From: Rikenellaceae bacterium
GTDB taxonomy: Bacteria > Bacteroidota > Bacteroidia > Bacteroidales > Rikenellaceae
Length of the DNA stretch: 64,000 nt
Assembly (NCBI GenBank): GCA_015060065.1
Contig: SUZF01000006.1
Location: forward strand, 30,207 to 94,206
Direction: 5' to 3'
The notes beneath the pieces are model-generated. The model searched no databases. It worked only from the letters and a program-made list of their open reading frames with translations, and had not been told where the DNA came from. Positions 43,350 to 51,258 of this stretch are shown in pieces. Positions within the stretch are counted from its first letter, which is position 1. Each line of letters begins with the position of its first letter. The translations under genes were made by a program, and so were the position numbers.

Positions 43350-45611
43350 TCAATATCCCGGATTTTGTGAAATGTATTTATTTGTATTGAGTTCATCCTG
43401 CGGTATCGGGAATAGTAGTTGATACTCCTCGATTTGACATTCACTTATAGCCAACCCGCTTCGTTTTAGGAATGCAAAGAAAGTTCCGCCGTGAAGTAAC
43501 AAACTTTCTCGCAACTCTTTTATCTTCATGAGCGTTTTACTCTCGTTTAATGTTATGTTTTTTGCTTCTACGACATCTGTAATATATTGCTCGGCATCGC
43601 TCTCTTTACCTGCTTTGTACAAGCACTCCGCAATAGAGAGATAAACATCGCTCAATGTAATATATGGCATTACGTCTGGTTGTGTTATCCTAACGCTATT
43701 GCGTGTGCCGGCATTATAAATCAGTGCAAATATAACCTCTGAACTCTCGGTAATATCTATGATATCGGTATTTATGGAGGGCTTGAAATTGGTTGATGCA
43801 ACCAAATTATAGAAGCCATTTTCAATAACCTTCTGCAACAATGGCAGAGCCAAATTATAATTACCCTCGTACATGTGAATATTCGCCAATAGTACTCTGG
43901 CTACATCTTTCGAAGCAAAGAAAAACCCATTTGCATCTTTTATTGATTCGTTCCGTTTCTCTGGTAGATTTGCTATCGCTACCGTAAGATTTGCTTTTAA
44001 GTTGTCAAACACCTTTTGGGGCGAACTACTCGGTATGCCACCTTGGCTATACAGATTCTCAAACATCTCATAATCTGTAATATATGGAATATTGCCCCAA
44101 GCATATACCAAATTTGAATAGTATATTGCGCTCAAAACATTGCAATAATCGGCATACACATTGAGTCGGGTGCTATCTAATTGTTTGAGTAGCAGAAGAT
44201 CCCTATTGGCTGTGTAAAAATGCCCCCATGCCTTGCTAATCATGCTATGACTCGGATATATGTCATCTTCGACCAAGTTTGTCGATTTGTTGTGGCAGTA
44301 ATATTGTTCGATTATGTTATAACAACTTAATCCATACGCCATTGTATTTGCAATGCCTTCCACGATAGTTGTCGCATCATTTCCAAGTAGGGGTGTTTCG
44401 GATATCGGAATGTTCAACGCGCCACCACTTTGATTTAATGTTAAGGATGCAACGATATTGCCGATGTAGTCATATAGCAATATATCCTTGTGCTGATTAT
44501 TGCGTGATGTCAATTTCGATACAGATATACGCAGGGTATTCTCTTCGATTTGACACTCACATTCAATAGGTTTATCCATGAAAAAGGACTCGTCGTACCC
44601 TTCATACATACTAATATTGATAACTTGGTCGGGCAGAGTTGGATTTGTCGAGATTTCATAATCTACTTGTGGCTCCAAAAATAGAGGAATCGGGGAGTCT
44701 ATTCGTATAGTGTAAGAGCCACCTTCGTTGGGAATATCGATACTCTGTTTATCTAACCTGACAGACTCTCCATCTCCAAGAATCTCATTGCCGGCCAAAC
44801 CATCGCTATTCCAGTCGATGTAACGAGATAAATCTTTAACATTGACTGAAATACCAAGTTCTGTATATCTGGACGTGATGTTTTCCCTAATACTCGGCAA
44901 TATGGCTGCTAACTTTCGCTTATCGTCGTTTATTTGCGACTGATTTGTTCCCGAAAAAAGACCATCATCCCCGAAATCACGGCTCAATTTTGCTAAATAT
45001 TCTGTTAGTGCCGCCTCGCTTCTGTCCATCAATAGCAGGGATGATATTGCTATCAATACCGCAGAGTTGTCATTGCCCTCCATTATGGAGAAGGTGGAGG
45101 TATCCTCGTTTGTAAAATCCCCTAATCCGAATGCCTCAAATAGTTCTTTTTGCGCTTGCTTATTGGCGTCAGGAAAACTAATACCGGAATCGACAAGGGT
45201 CTGTATTCGTGCATATTTTAGGTGGGTTAAGATATTTACATTAACGGACTCGCAATCTCTTAAATCTGCAAAACCTCTCAATGTCAGTGTGCCGATAGAC
45301 AATTCTCCTTTTACCTCATTGAAGAAGTAACCATTTGCCATTAAATCGGCATAGGGAGTCAAAAACTCCCTTTTACCTAAAACAAAATTGCCGAGGTTGT
45401 CTGTGATGGTGGTATTGTACATACTACCCAATACCTGCAACTGTTCGTCTAATGGTTGGATTGTAATTGTCGAGCCACTGATATATGGACCTTTTTCGAC
45501 CTTTCCGCAGATATCGTATGTTTGCGGGCGTGTATGCTCGGTGATATTTTCGCAAGATGATACAGTTAAACCTGCAAGTAATAGCGTAAGAGAAACTATG
45601 ATATATCTCAT
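43350..45611 (-). CDS. Chimeric lipoprotein: transthyretin-like N-terminus, BACON-like middle, SusD-like C-terminus
   Basis: The start is taken as ATG 45611 (MRYIIVSLTLLLAGLTVSSC), because a TAATTTTG -7 box at 45636 leaves the ORF-track start at 45638 untranscribed; 753 residues. The N-terminal part, VEKGPYISGSTITIQPL...TTITDNLGNFVLG, is a beta-sandwich seen in Bacteroidetes surface lipoproteins, followed by a helical region. Around 300-400 is a BACON-like segment (IPNEGGSYTIRI). The last 350 residues are RagB/SusD-like: YSNLVYAWGNIPYITDYE, ARVLLANIHMYEGNYNLAL and the closing YQLLFPIPQDELNTN. No SusC neighbours it. Base composition is visibly AT-richer than the flanks, suggesting acquisition. 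Confidence 0.75.
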   Translation of the reverse strand: MRYIIVSLTLLLAGLTVSSCENITEHTRPQTYDICGKVEKGPYISGSTITIQPLDEQLQVLGSMYNTTITDNLGNFVLGKREFLTPYADLMANGYFFNEVKGELSIGTLTLRGFADLRDCESVNVNILTHLKYARIQTLVDSGISFPDANKQAQKELFEAFGLGDFTNEDTSTFSIMEGNDNSAVLIAISSLLLMDRSEAALTEYLAKLSRDFGDDGLFSGTNQSQINDDKRKLAAILPSIRENITSRYTELGISVNVKDLSRYIDWNSDGLAGNEILGDGESVRLDKQSIDIPNEGGSYTIRIDSPIPLFLEPQVDYEISTNPTLPDQVINISMYEGYDESFFMDKPIECECQIEENTLRISVSKLTSRNNQHKDILLYDYIGNIVASLTLNQSGGALNIPISETPLLGNDATTIVEGIANTMAYGLSCYNIIEQYYCHNKSTNLVEDDIYPSHSMISKAWGHFYTANRDLLLLKQLDSTRLNVYADYCNVLSAIYYSNLVYAWGNIPYITDYEMFENLYSQGGIPSSSPQKVFDNLKANLTVAIANLPEKRNESIKDANGFFFASKDVARVLLANIHMYEGNYNLALPLLQKVIENGFYNLVASTNFKPSINTDIIDITESSEVIFALIYNAGTRNSVRITQPDVMPYITLSDVYLSIAECLYKAGKESDAEQYITDVVEAKNITLNESKTLMKIKELRESLLLHGGTFFAFLKRSGLAISECQIEEYQLLFPIPQDELNTNKYISQNPGY

Positions 45612-45635
45612 AAGTCTATGTATTAGCGTGATTCG

Positions 45636-45643
45636 CAAAATTA
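45636..45643 (-). promoter_or_regulatory. -7 box for the chimeric lipoprotein
   Basis: TAATTTTG on the minus strand, 24 nt from the chosen ATG. Confidence 0.5.
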
Positions 45644-45667
45644 TAAAATTTTTCGTAATATTGCACT

Positions 45668-46459
45668 ATGAATTACGCATTGATTACAGGTGCATCGTCG
45701 GGCATTGGGCTTGAATATGCACGCCAACTTGCCTCCAAGGGGCATAATCTTGTTATCGTCAGCAATCAAGACGAGGCGAATCGACGTGTTGCTACGGAAC
45801 TATCGAAACAATACGGGGTTGAGGCTCTGCCGCTCTATGCCGACCTCTCGCAAGTCGATTCGGCACAAATGGTCTATGATTGGTGTCACGAAAACGGCAT
45901 CGAGGTCGATATTCTGATTAACAATGCCGGAATGTTGCTCTTCTCGACCCTCGAACATACCGACCCTGCGCGAATCAACACCTTGCTAAATCTACACTGC
46001 ACCACACCGACACACCTCTGCCGCTTGTTCGGTGCGGATATGAAGGCTCGTGGCAGGGGGCATATTCTGATTATGTCATCAATCGCTGCGTGGCTGCCCT
46101 TCCCGACAATCTCGCTCTATGCAGCATCGAAGACCTACCTGCGCAGTTTTGCACAGTCGCTATGGTACGAGTTGCGCGACTATGGTGTAAGTGTGACGGT
46201 AGTATTCCCCTCGGCAGTAGATACTCCGCTCTATGATTTGGGCGAGAAGCCACGACGCTGGCTGTTGCGTTTCGGGGTTATGACAACGGCAGAATCACTT
46301 GCACGAAAGGGTTTGCGTGCAATGTTCCGCCGCAGAAGAAGATCTATTCCGGGATTTCTGCCCAAGGTGGAGTACGCTATCTGCGCCATACTGCCGGCAC
46401 ATGCGCTGATACCTATCTTGAAATTGCCAATTGTCAAACGACTGCTGGCAAAATTATAG
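45668..46459 (+). CDS. Short-chain dehydrogenase/reductase
   Basis: 263 residues. Cofactor loop ITGASSGIGLEYA (TGxxxGxG) at the N-terminus, NNAG at about 85, catalytic Ser in IMSSIA and YAASK (Tyr and Lys) near 157. The C-terminal tail is basic and hydrophobic (FRRRRRSIPGFL...LPAHALIPILKLPIVKRLL), suggesting membrane association as in SDRs acting on lipids or steroids. It is similar in layout to the SDR at 56192. A near-consensus TAATATTG lies 5-12 nt before the ATG, so the mRNA would be nearly leaderless. Substrate unknown. Confidence 0.92.
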   Translation: MNYALITGASSGIGLEYARQLASKGHNLVIVSNQDEANRRVATELSKQYGVEALPLYADLSQVDSAQMVYDWCHENGIEVDILINNAGMLLFSTLEHTDPARINTLLNLHCTTPTHLCRLFGADMKARGRGHILIMSSIAAWLPFPTISLYAASKTYLRSFAQSLWYELRDYGVSVTVVFPSAVDTPLYDLGEKPRRWLLRFGVMTTAESLARKGLRAMFRRRRRSIPGFLPKVEYAICAILPAHALIPILKLPIVKRLLAKL

Positions 46460-46467
46460 GAATCGTA

Positions 46468-47118
46468 TTACAAATTGCTTAAAACCTCGTAATTAACTTC
46501 GCCAAAAGAGTCGATTATAAGGTCTGCACCTGCCGCTTCGAGTCGCTCGCGAGGCAGGGTAGTGGTTATGGTTACGACCTTCATACCGGCAGCCTTTGCC
46601 GCCTCGACTCCCGACACGGCATCCTCAAAAACGATACACTCCTCCGGTTGCAGGCCAAGCCTCTTGGCTGCGGTGAGGAATATTTCGGGCGAGGGCTTGC
46701 AGTGGGTGACATCGTTGGCACAGACCGACGCCTCAAACCAACGCTCCAAGCCGCACTTCTCCCACGTCAGCGAAACATTCTCGATACAGCCTGACGAGCC
46801 GATCGAACACTTTATGCCGTGTGTCTTTATGCCATCGAGGAACTCTGCCAATCCGGGCATAAGTTCTGCTTTCGGGGCATACAACTCGCGAAAAATAGCC
46901 TCCGCCTCATCATTCAGCGACTCTGCGCCTCTCTCGGCAAGTTGTTCGGGGAGTAGCACTGCAAAGACCTGATCAGGTCCCAAACCGGCAAATTGACTCA
47001 CATCGCCTCCCCAATGAGTTGAGTTGTAACGCTCACACATCACATTCAACGCCTCGGTGTGCGACGGCATACTATCAATCAGCACACCATCCATATCGAA
47101 AATTAGACCTTTGAACAT
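46468..47118 (-). CDS. HAD-IA hydrolase (beta-phosphoglucomutase-like)
   Basis: 216 residues. Motif I is GLIFDMDGVLIDSMPSHTEAL with the DxD nucleophile pair, motif II is CSIGSSGCIEN, and motifs III/IV are CKPSPEIFLTAAKRLG and CIVFEDAVSGVEAAKAAGM. The cap domain lies between residues about 15 and 80. This is the standard PGMB-like layout for sugar-phosphate mutases and phosphatases. It starts 9 nt after the rfbB stop on the same strand, so it is the last gene of the rhamnose operon. Confidence 0.92.
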   Translation of the reverse strand: MFKGLIFDMDGVLIDSMPSHTEALNVMCERYNSTHWGGDVSQFAGLGPDQVFAVLLPEQLAERGAESLNDEAEAIFRELYAPKAELMPGLAEFLDGIKTHGIKCSIGSSGCIENVSLTWEKCGLERWFEASVCANDVTHCKPSPEIFLTAAKRLGLQPEECIVFEDAVSGVEAAKAAGMKVVTITTTLPRERLEAAGADLIIDSFGEVNYEVLSNL

Positions 47119-47127
47119 ATCGTTGAT

Positions 47128-48186
47128 TTATCTTTTGTCGTACATTTCGTCGTAATACTTCATATAGTCGCCCGACGTAACCCCATCGAGCCACTCCTCG
47201 TTATCCAAATACCAGCGCACCGTCTTCTCGATGCCCTCCTCGAACTGTACCTCCGTCTTCCAGCCGAGTTCTTGCTCTAATTTGGATGAGTCTATGGCGT
47301 AACGAAGGTCGTGACCTGCTCGATCTGTAACGAAGGTTATCAACTCCTCGGAATAGCCGTCGGGATTGCCCAAAAGTCGGTCGGCAACACCGATAATCAC
47401 ACGTACGAGGTCTATGTTCCGCCACTCGTTACCGCCTCCGATATTGTAGGTGTCGGCAACCTTGCCCTTATGGAAAATGAGGTCTATGGCGCGGGCATGT
47501 TCCTCGACGTAGAGCCAGTCGCGCACATTCTCGCCCTTGCCGTAGATGGGTAGCGGTTTGCGATGGCGGATGTTGTTTATCACAAGTGGAATCAACTTCT
47601 CCGGGAACTGATAGGGGCCATAGTTATTCGAGCAGTTGGTAATGATTGTCGGTAGCCCATACGTATCATGGAAGGCGCGGACAAAGTGGTCTGACGAGGC
47701 CTTCGAAGCCGAGTATGGCGAGTGCGGGTCGTAGCCGGTCGCCTCGGTAAAGGGGGTATCTTCCGAGCCTAACGCTCCATAGACCTCGTCGGTCGAGATG
47801 TGGTAGAAGAGTTTCCCCTCCCATGCCCCGTTCCACGCCTCGCGTGCCGCCTGCAACAGCGTGAGCGTACCCATGATGTTCGTGCGGGCAAAGGCGAATG
47901 GCTCTTTGATACTTCTATCGACGTGGCTCTCGGCAGCGAGATGAATCACGCCATCGATATCGTACTTGCGGAAAATCTCGCGCACGGCATCTGTGTCGCA
48001 GATGTCGCCACGCTCGAAGATGTAGTTCGGCTCACTCTCGATATCTCGCAGGTTGGCAAGGTTGCCGGCATAGGTCAGCGCATCGAGATTGACTATGCGG
48101 TATTCGGGATACTTGCGCACGAAGAGTCGTACCACGTGCGAGCCGATAAATCCCGCACCTCCGGTTATGAGGATGTTTCGTTTCAT
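47128..48186 (-). CDS. rfbB: dTDP-glucose 4,6-dehydratase
   Basis: 352 residues. NAD-binding ITGGAGFIGSHVVRLF, then HLAAESHVDRSI, HISTDEVYGALG and the catalytic YSASKASSDHFVRA. The substrate-loop phrase NCSNNYGPYQFPEKLIPL completes the RfbB set. It converts dTDP-glucose to dTDP-4-keto-6-deoxyglucose, the second step to dTDP-L-rhamnose. Its ATG overlaps the rfbD stop by four bases (ATGA), a coupled translation unit. Confidence 0.97.
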   Translation of the reverse strand: MKRNILITGGAGFIGSHVVRLFVRKYPEYRIVNLDALTYAGNLANLRDIESEPNYIFERGDICDTDAVREIFRKYDIDGVIHLAAESHVDRSIKEPFAFARTNIMGTLTLLQAAREAWNGAWEGKLFYHISTDEVYGALGSEDTPFTEATGYDPHSPYSASKASSDHFVRAFHDTYGLPTIITNCSNNYGPYQFPEKLIPLVINNIRHRKPLPIYGKGENVRDWLYVEEHARAIDLIFHKGKVADTYNIGGGNEWRNIDLVRVIIGVADRLLGNPDGYSEELITFVTDRAGHDLRYAIDSSKLEQELGWKTEVQFEEGIEKTVRWYLDNEEWLDGVTSGDYMKYYDEMYDKR

Positions 48187-49070
48187 AATCTCGCGTTTTT
48201 AAGTGCGCCCATACGACGCAGACAGTAGAGCATCGACTCGCGCCAGTGGGGGATATCGATGCCGAATGTGGCTTTGAACTTGCTCTTGTCGAGTACCGAG
48301 TAGGGAGGTCGAGCAACCTTCGACGGGAATTCCGAAGAGTGGCAGGGTATGATTTTACACTCGTGACCTGCCGTAGCGGCAATCTCGCATGCGAAGTCGT
48401 ACCACGAGCATACCCCCTCATTTGCGAAGTGATATAATCCCTCGCGACCCTCATAGAGGTTGCCGTCGATTATCGAAAATATCGCCAACGCGAGGTCGCC
48501 GGCATAGGTGGGTGTGCCTACTTGGTCAAATACCACCTGCAAAGCCTTGTTCTCGGCAGTCAGTCGTAACATTGTTTTCAGGAAGTTGCCGCCAAATTCG
48601 GAGTATAACCACGCTGTACGCAGAATTATCGCCTTGCATCCCGCTTCGGCAATAGCCTGCTCTCCTGCAAGTTTCGTGCGCCCATAGACTCCGAGTGGTG
48701 CGGTCGCCATCTCCTCCGTGCGGGGCGTGTTGCCCTCGACACCGAAGACGTAGTCGGTGGATATGTGGATGAGCGTGGCTCCTGCTGTCTTGGCTGCCGC
48801 AGCGAGATTTGCCACAGCATCACAATTTATGCGCATCGCTGTCGCCTCATCCTCCTCGGCTCGCTCGACATTGGTGTAGGCGGCACAATTCACAATAACA
48901 TCGATAGTATTCTCGGCAAAGAATCGCTCCACAGCACCCCTGTCCGTAATATCCAACTCTGCCACATCGGTCGGGATATACTCATTGGGCGAGACTGCTC
49001 CCAATCGGCTCAACTCGCGACCCAACTGCCCGTTGGCACCTGTTATAAGTATGCGTTTGCGTTGCATCAT
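48183..49070 (-). CDS. rfbD: dTDP-4-dehydrorhamnose reductase
   Basis: The ORF-track start (49127) lies within rfbC. ATG 49070, or the next codon at 49067, gives about 295 residues beginning MMQRKRILITGANGQLGREL. The Rossmann GxxGxxG is followed by VNCAAYTNVERAEED, STDYVFGVEG and VYGRTKLAGEQAI (YxxxK). It makes dTDP-L-rhamnose in the last step. Spacing is 7 nt after rfbC, with a 4-nt overlap with rfbB. Confidence 0.96.
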   Translation of the reverse strand: MMQRKRILITGANGQLGRELSRLGAVSPNEYIPTDVAELDITDRGAVERFFAENTIDVIVNCAAYTNVERAEEDEATAMRINCDAVANLAAAAKTAGATLIHISTDYVFGVEGNTPRTEEMATAPLGVYGRTKLAGEQAIAEAGCKAIILRTAWLYSEFGGNFLKTMLRLTAENKALQVVFDQVGTPTYAGDLALAIFSIIDGNLYEGREGLYHFANEGVCSWYDFACEIAATAGHECKIIPCHSSEFPSKVARPPYSVLDKSKFKATFGIDIPHWRESMLYCLRRMGALKNARL

Positions 49071-49077
49071 TATCACT

Positions 49078-49632
49078 CTATAATTCGAATAAATCCTCCA
49101 CGTCGGCAAGCAGCGGATTCTTCGCATCTTTTGCCGAGAGAATCACATCCTCTTCCGGAATACCCCAATCGATACCTATCGCAGGGTCGTTCCACGCTAT
49201 GCCGCGCTCCTCGGTCGGGGCGTAGGGGTTGTCGCATCGGTACTGAAACATAGCCTCCTCGCTCAATACCGCAAATCCGTGGGCGAATCCGCGCGGGATA
49301 AAGACTTGTCGCTTATTCTCTGCCGATAACTCCACGGCTACGTGCTTTCCGAATGTGGGCGACCCCTTGCGGATATCGACCGCCACGTCTAACACGCGAC
49401 CGGCAAGCACGCTTACCAACTTCGCCTGCGCAGCCTCGCCACGCTGGTAGTGCAGTCCGCGCACCACGCCATAGCGCGACTTCGAGAGATTCTCCTGCAC
49501 AAACCGCACGGGTGCAACCTCCTCGTCGAAGCGTCGCTGCGAGTATGCCTCACAGAACCATCCTCGCTCGTCGCCGTAAATCTCCGGGTCGATAATTACC
49601 ACACCCTCTATTTCGCTCTTCGTCACTCTCAT
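49078..49632 (-). CDS. rfbC: dTDP-4-dehydrorhamnose 3,5-epimerase
   Basis: 184 residues. The cupin core shows DERGWFCEAYSQRRFDEE, FVQENLSKSRYGVVRGLHYQ and VFIPRGFAHGFAVLSEEAMFQY, the classic RmlC set with catalytic His in GLHYQ. It epimerises C3 and C5 of dTDP-4-keto-6-deoxyglucose. Length is normal. It lies 2 nt after rfbA. Confidence 0.97.
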   Translation of the reverse strand: MRVTKSEIEGVVIIDPEIYGDERGWFCEAYSQRRFDEEVAPVRFVQENLSKSRYGVVRGLHYQRGEAAQAKLVSVLAGRVLDVAVDIRKGSPTFGKHVAVELSAENKRQVFIPRGFAHGFAVLSEEAMFQYRCDNPYAPTEERGIAWNDPAIGIDWGIPEEDVILSAKDAKNPLLADVEDLFEL

Positions 49633-49634
49633 CG

Positions 49635-50516
49635 CTAACCTCTTTTCTCGGCAAGTTTCAGAAGATAGGTTCCATACTGGTTTTTAACCATCGGAGCCGC
49701 CACCTCACGCAACTTCTCTGCGGAAATCCACCCCTGCTCGAAGGCTATACCCTCCAAGCAGGCAATCTTCACTCCCTGACGCTTCTCGATGACCTCGACA
49801 AATATCGAAGCCTCCGCCAACGACTCGAAAGTCCCCGTATCGAGCCACGCAAAGCCCTCTTCAAGACGCTGAACGTGCAACCTTCCCTCGTTAAGAAAGT
49901 GCTGATTGACATCCGAAATCTCCAACTCTCCACGCGCGGAGGGCGTAATTCCTTTTGCAACCTCGACGACATCGTTAGGGAAGAAGTAAAGCCCCACCAC
50001 CGCATAGTCCGACTTGGGCTGTGCCGGCTTCTCCTCGATGGCGAGACACCTGCCCTCGCTGTCGAACTCTGCCACGCCATAACGCTCCGGATCATCCACG
50101 CGATAGCCGAATACCGTCGCCACACCTTCTCTCTCGGCTCGCGATACCGCCTCGGAGAGTCGTCTGTCTAAACCGGCACCATGGAAGATGTTGTCGCCCA
50201 AGACCAAACATACCGAATCATCTCCGATAAACTCCTCGCCAATGATAAAAGCCTGCGCCAATCCGTCGGGCGAGGGTTGCACGGCATACTTAAACCTCAC
50301 ACCGAAAGCCGAGCCGTCGCCAAGCAGTCGCTGAAAGAGGGGTAGGTCTTCGGGAGTCGAGATGATGAGGATTTCGCGTATCCCCGCCATCATCAGCACC
50401 GAAATCGGATAATAGACCATCGGTTTGTCGTGTATGGGCAAGAGTTGCTTGCTCACTCCCTTCGTTATGGGATAGAGTCGTGTGCCGCTGCCTCCTGCCA
50501 GAACAATGCCTTTCAT
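49635..50516 (-). CDS. rfbA: Glucose-1-phosphate thymidylyltransferase
   Basis: ATG 50516 ([18 protein letters not shown]) is the family start, five codons inside the ORF-track version; 293 residues. The nucleotide-binding [37 protein letters not shown] and [15 protein letters not shown] match RmlA. It makes dTDP-glucose from dTTP and glucose-1-phosphate. First gene of rfbA-rfbC-rfbD-rfbB-HAD, feeding dTDP-L-rhamnose to surface polysaccharide assembly. I see no clear TAnnTTTG upstream. Confidence 0.97.
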   Translation of the reverse strand: MKGIVLAGGSGTRLYPITKGVSKQLLPIHDKPMVYYPISVLMMAGIREILIISTPEDLPLFQRLLGDGSAFGVRFKYAVQPSPDGLAQAFIIGEEFIGDDSVCLVLGDNIFHGAGLDRRLSEAVSRAEREGVATVFGYRVDDPERYGVAEFDSEGRCLAIEEKPAQPKSDYAVVGLYFFPNDVVEVAKGITPSARGELEISDVNQHFLNEGRLHVQRLEEGFAWLDTGTFESLAEASIFVEVIEKRQGVKIACLEGIAFEQGWISAEKLREVAAPMVKNQYGTYLLKLAEKRG

Positions 50517-50589
50517 ATCGAGTAATGTCAATGTTTATTTTCTAAACCGCTAATGTAGTCAAAATATTGCGGAACGCCAAACTTAATGT

Positions 50590-51010
50590 GGTTTTTTGTG
50601 AATTTTGTGTTTTTTGGGGAGGGCTGGAACGCCGAGGAGAATGGGGAAAATGAGGAGAATGAGGAGAATGGGGATAGTGGGGATAGTGGGGGCGCGGTCT
50701 GCGACCGCTTATGGGGAATTGATAATTGATAATTGACAATTGATAATTGACAATTGATAATTGATAATTAAGCGGCTGATGGCTAATTTAGTAGAGTATA
50801 GAGAGTTTAAGGAGTTGGGGGTCGATTCCCTAAATTCCCCAGTGTCCCCAGTGTCCCCAGTTTCCCCAGTGTCCCCATAAGCGACCTTGGTCGCGCTCCC
50901 CATATCCCCCATAAGCGGTCGCAGACCGCGTCCCCAGCGTCCCCAGTTTCCCCATAAGCAATCTTTGATTGCGCCCCCATTCTCCCTATTCTCCCCATCC
51001 TCTCTTATAG
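50590..51010. repeat. Hairpin-repeat locus A
   Basis: A G-rich repeat region of four modules, each GGGG(G/A), short spacer, a 6-bp perfect hairpin beginning GC, then TTATGGGG. One module faces plus (50688-50716, stem GCGGTC). Three face minus: 50873-50901 (stem GCGACC), 50906-50935 (GCGGTC) and 50950-50978 (GCAATC). Between and around them run roughly 9-nt GGGGA/TCCCC arrays (TCCCCAGTG). Its left edge (GTGAATTTTGTGTTTTTTGG) resembles that of locus C. No gene is supported in 50517-51258. Confidence 0.85.
50717..50770. repeat. AT-rich tandem repeat within locus A
   Basis: Repeated AATTGATAATTGACAATTGAT units (here quoted in part), about 14-nt period and self-complementary, directly after the first hairpin module. 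Confidence 0.75.
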
Positions 51011-51016
51011 CCATTG

Positions 51017-51061
51017 ACCCCTCCGGTCTTCGACCACCTCCCCTAAAACAGGGGAGGAGTT
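51017..51061. repeat. Intergenic double-hairpin repeat, copy 2
   Basis: Read on the minus strand: CTCCTCCCCT, GTTTT, AGGGGAGGTG, then GGTC-gaa-GACC, then GGAGGGG. Same flanks as the copy at 43300 but a different, still complementary, second stem. Confidence 0.7.
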
Positions 51062-51131
51062 TTTACCCTTCCCCCAAAAGCCAATTGGCTAACATCCAAT
51101 AAAAAAAAACGGGGCAGTAGAGTAGAAAAAT

Positions 51132-51162
51132 TTTGATAATTCAAAAAAAAATCCTACCTTTC
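51132..51162 (+). promoter_or_regulatory. Promoter for the G9-tract lipoprotein
   Basis: TTTG (51132-51135), 19 nt, TACCTTTC (51155-51162), one mismatch from consensus, 96 nt before the ATG at 51259. Confidence 0.6.
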
Positions 51163-51258
51163 GGGCTGAAATAGAGATAAACAGAGTTTTTTGCAAACCA
51201 ATTTATTCGATTTTCGACAATACTTTTTACTTTAATATTTCACTTAAATTTCAACACT

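Noticed and set aside
43180-43353. 58-residue N-terminal extension of the DUF486 protein
   Set aside because: Covers the promoter box and the double-hairpin repeat; DUF486 proteins start at the MMLRG position.
50834-50880. CRISPR-like array of TCCCCAGTG units
   Set aside because: Units are 9 nt with no unique spacers and no cas genes; they are tandem repeats.
50542-51102. Several ORFs of 60-100 aa over locus A
   Set aside because: Translated repeats (Pro/His, Gly/Asp or Ser/Ile/Asn-rich), no start context.
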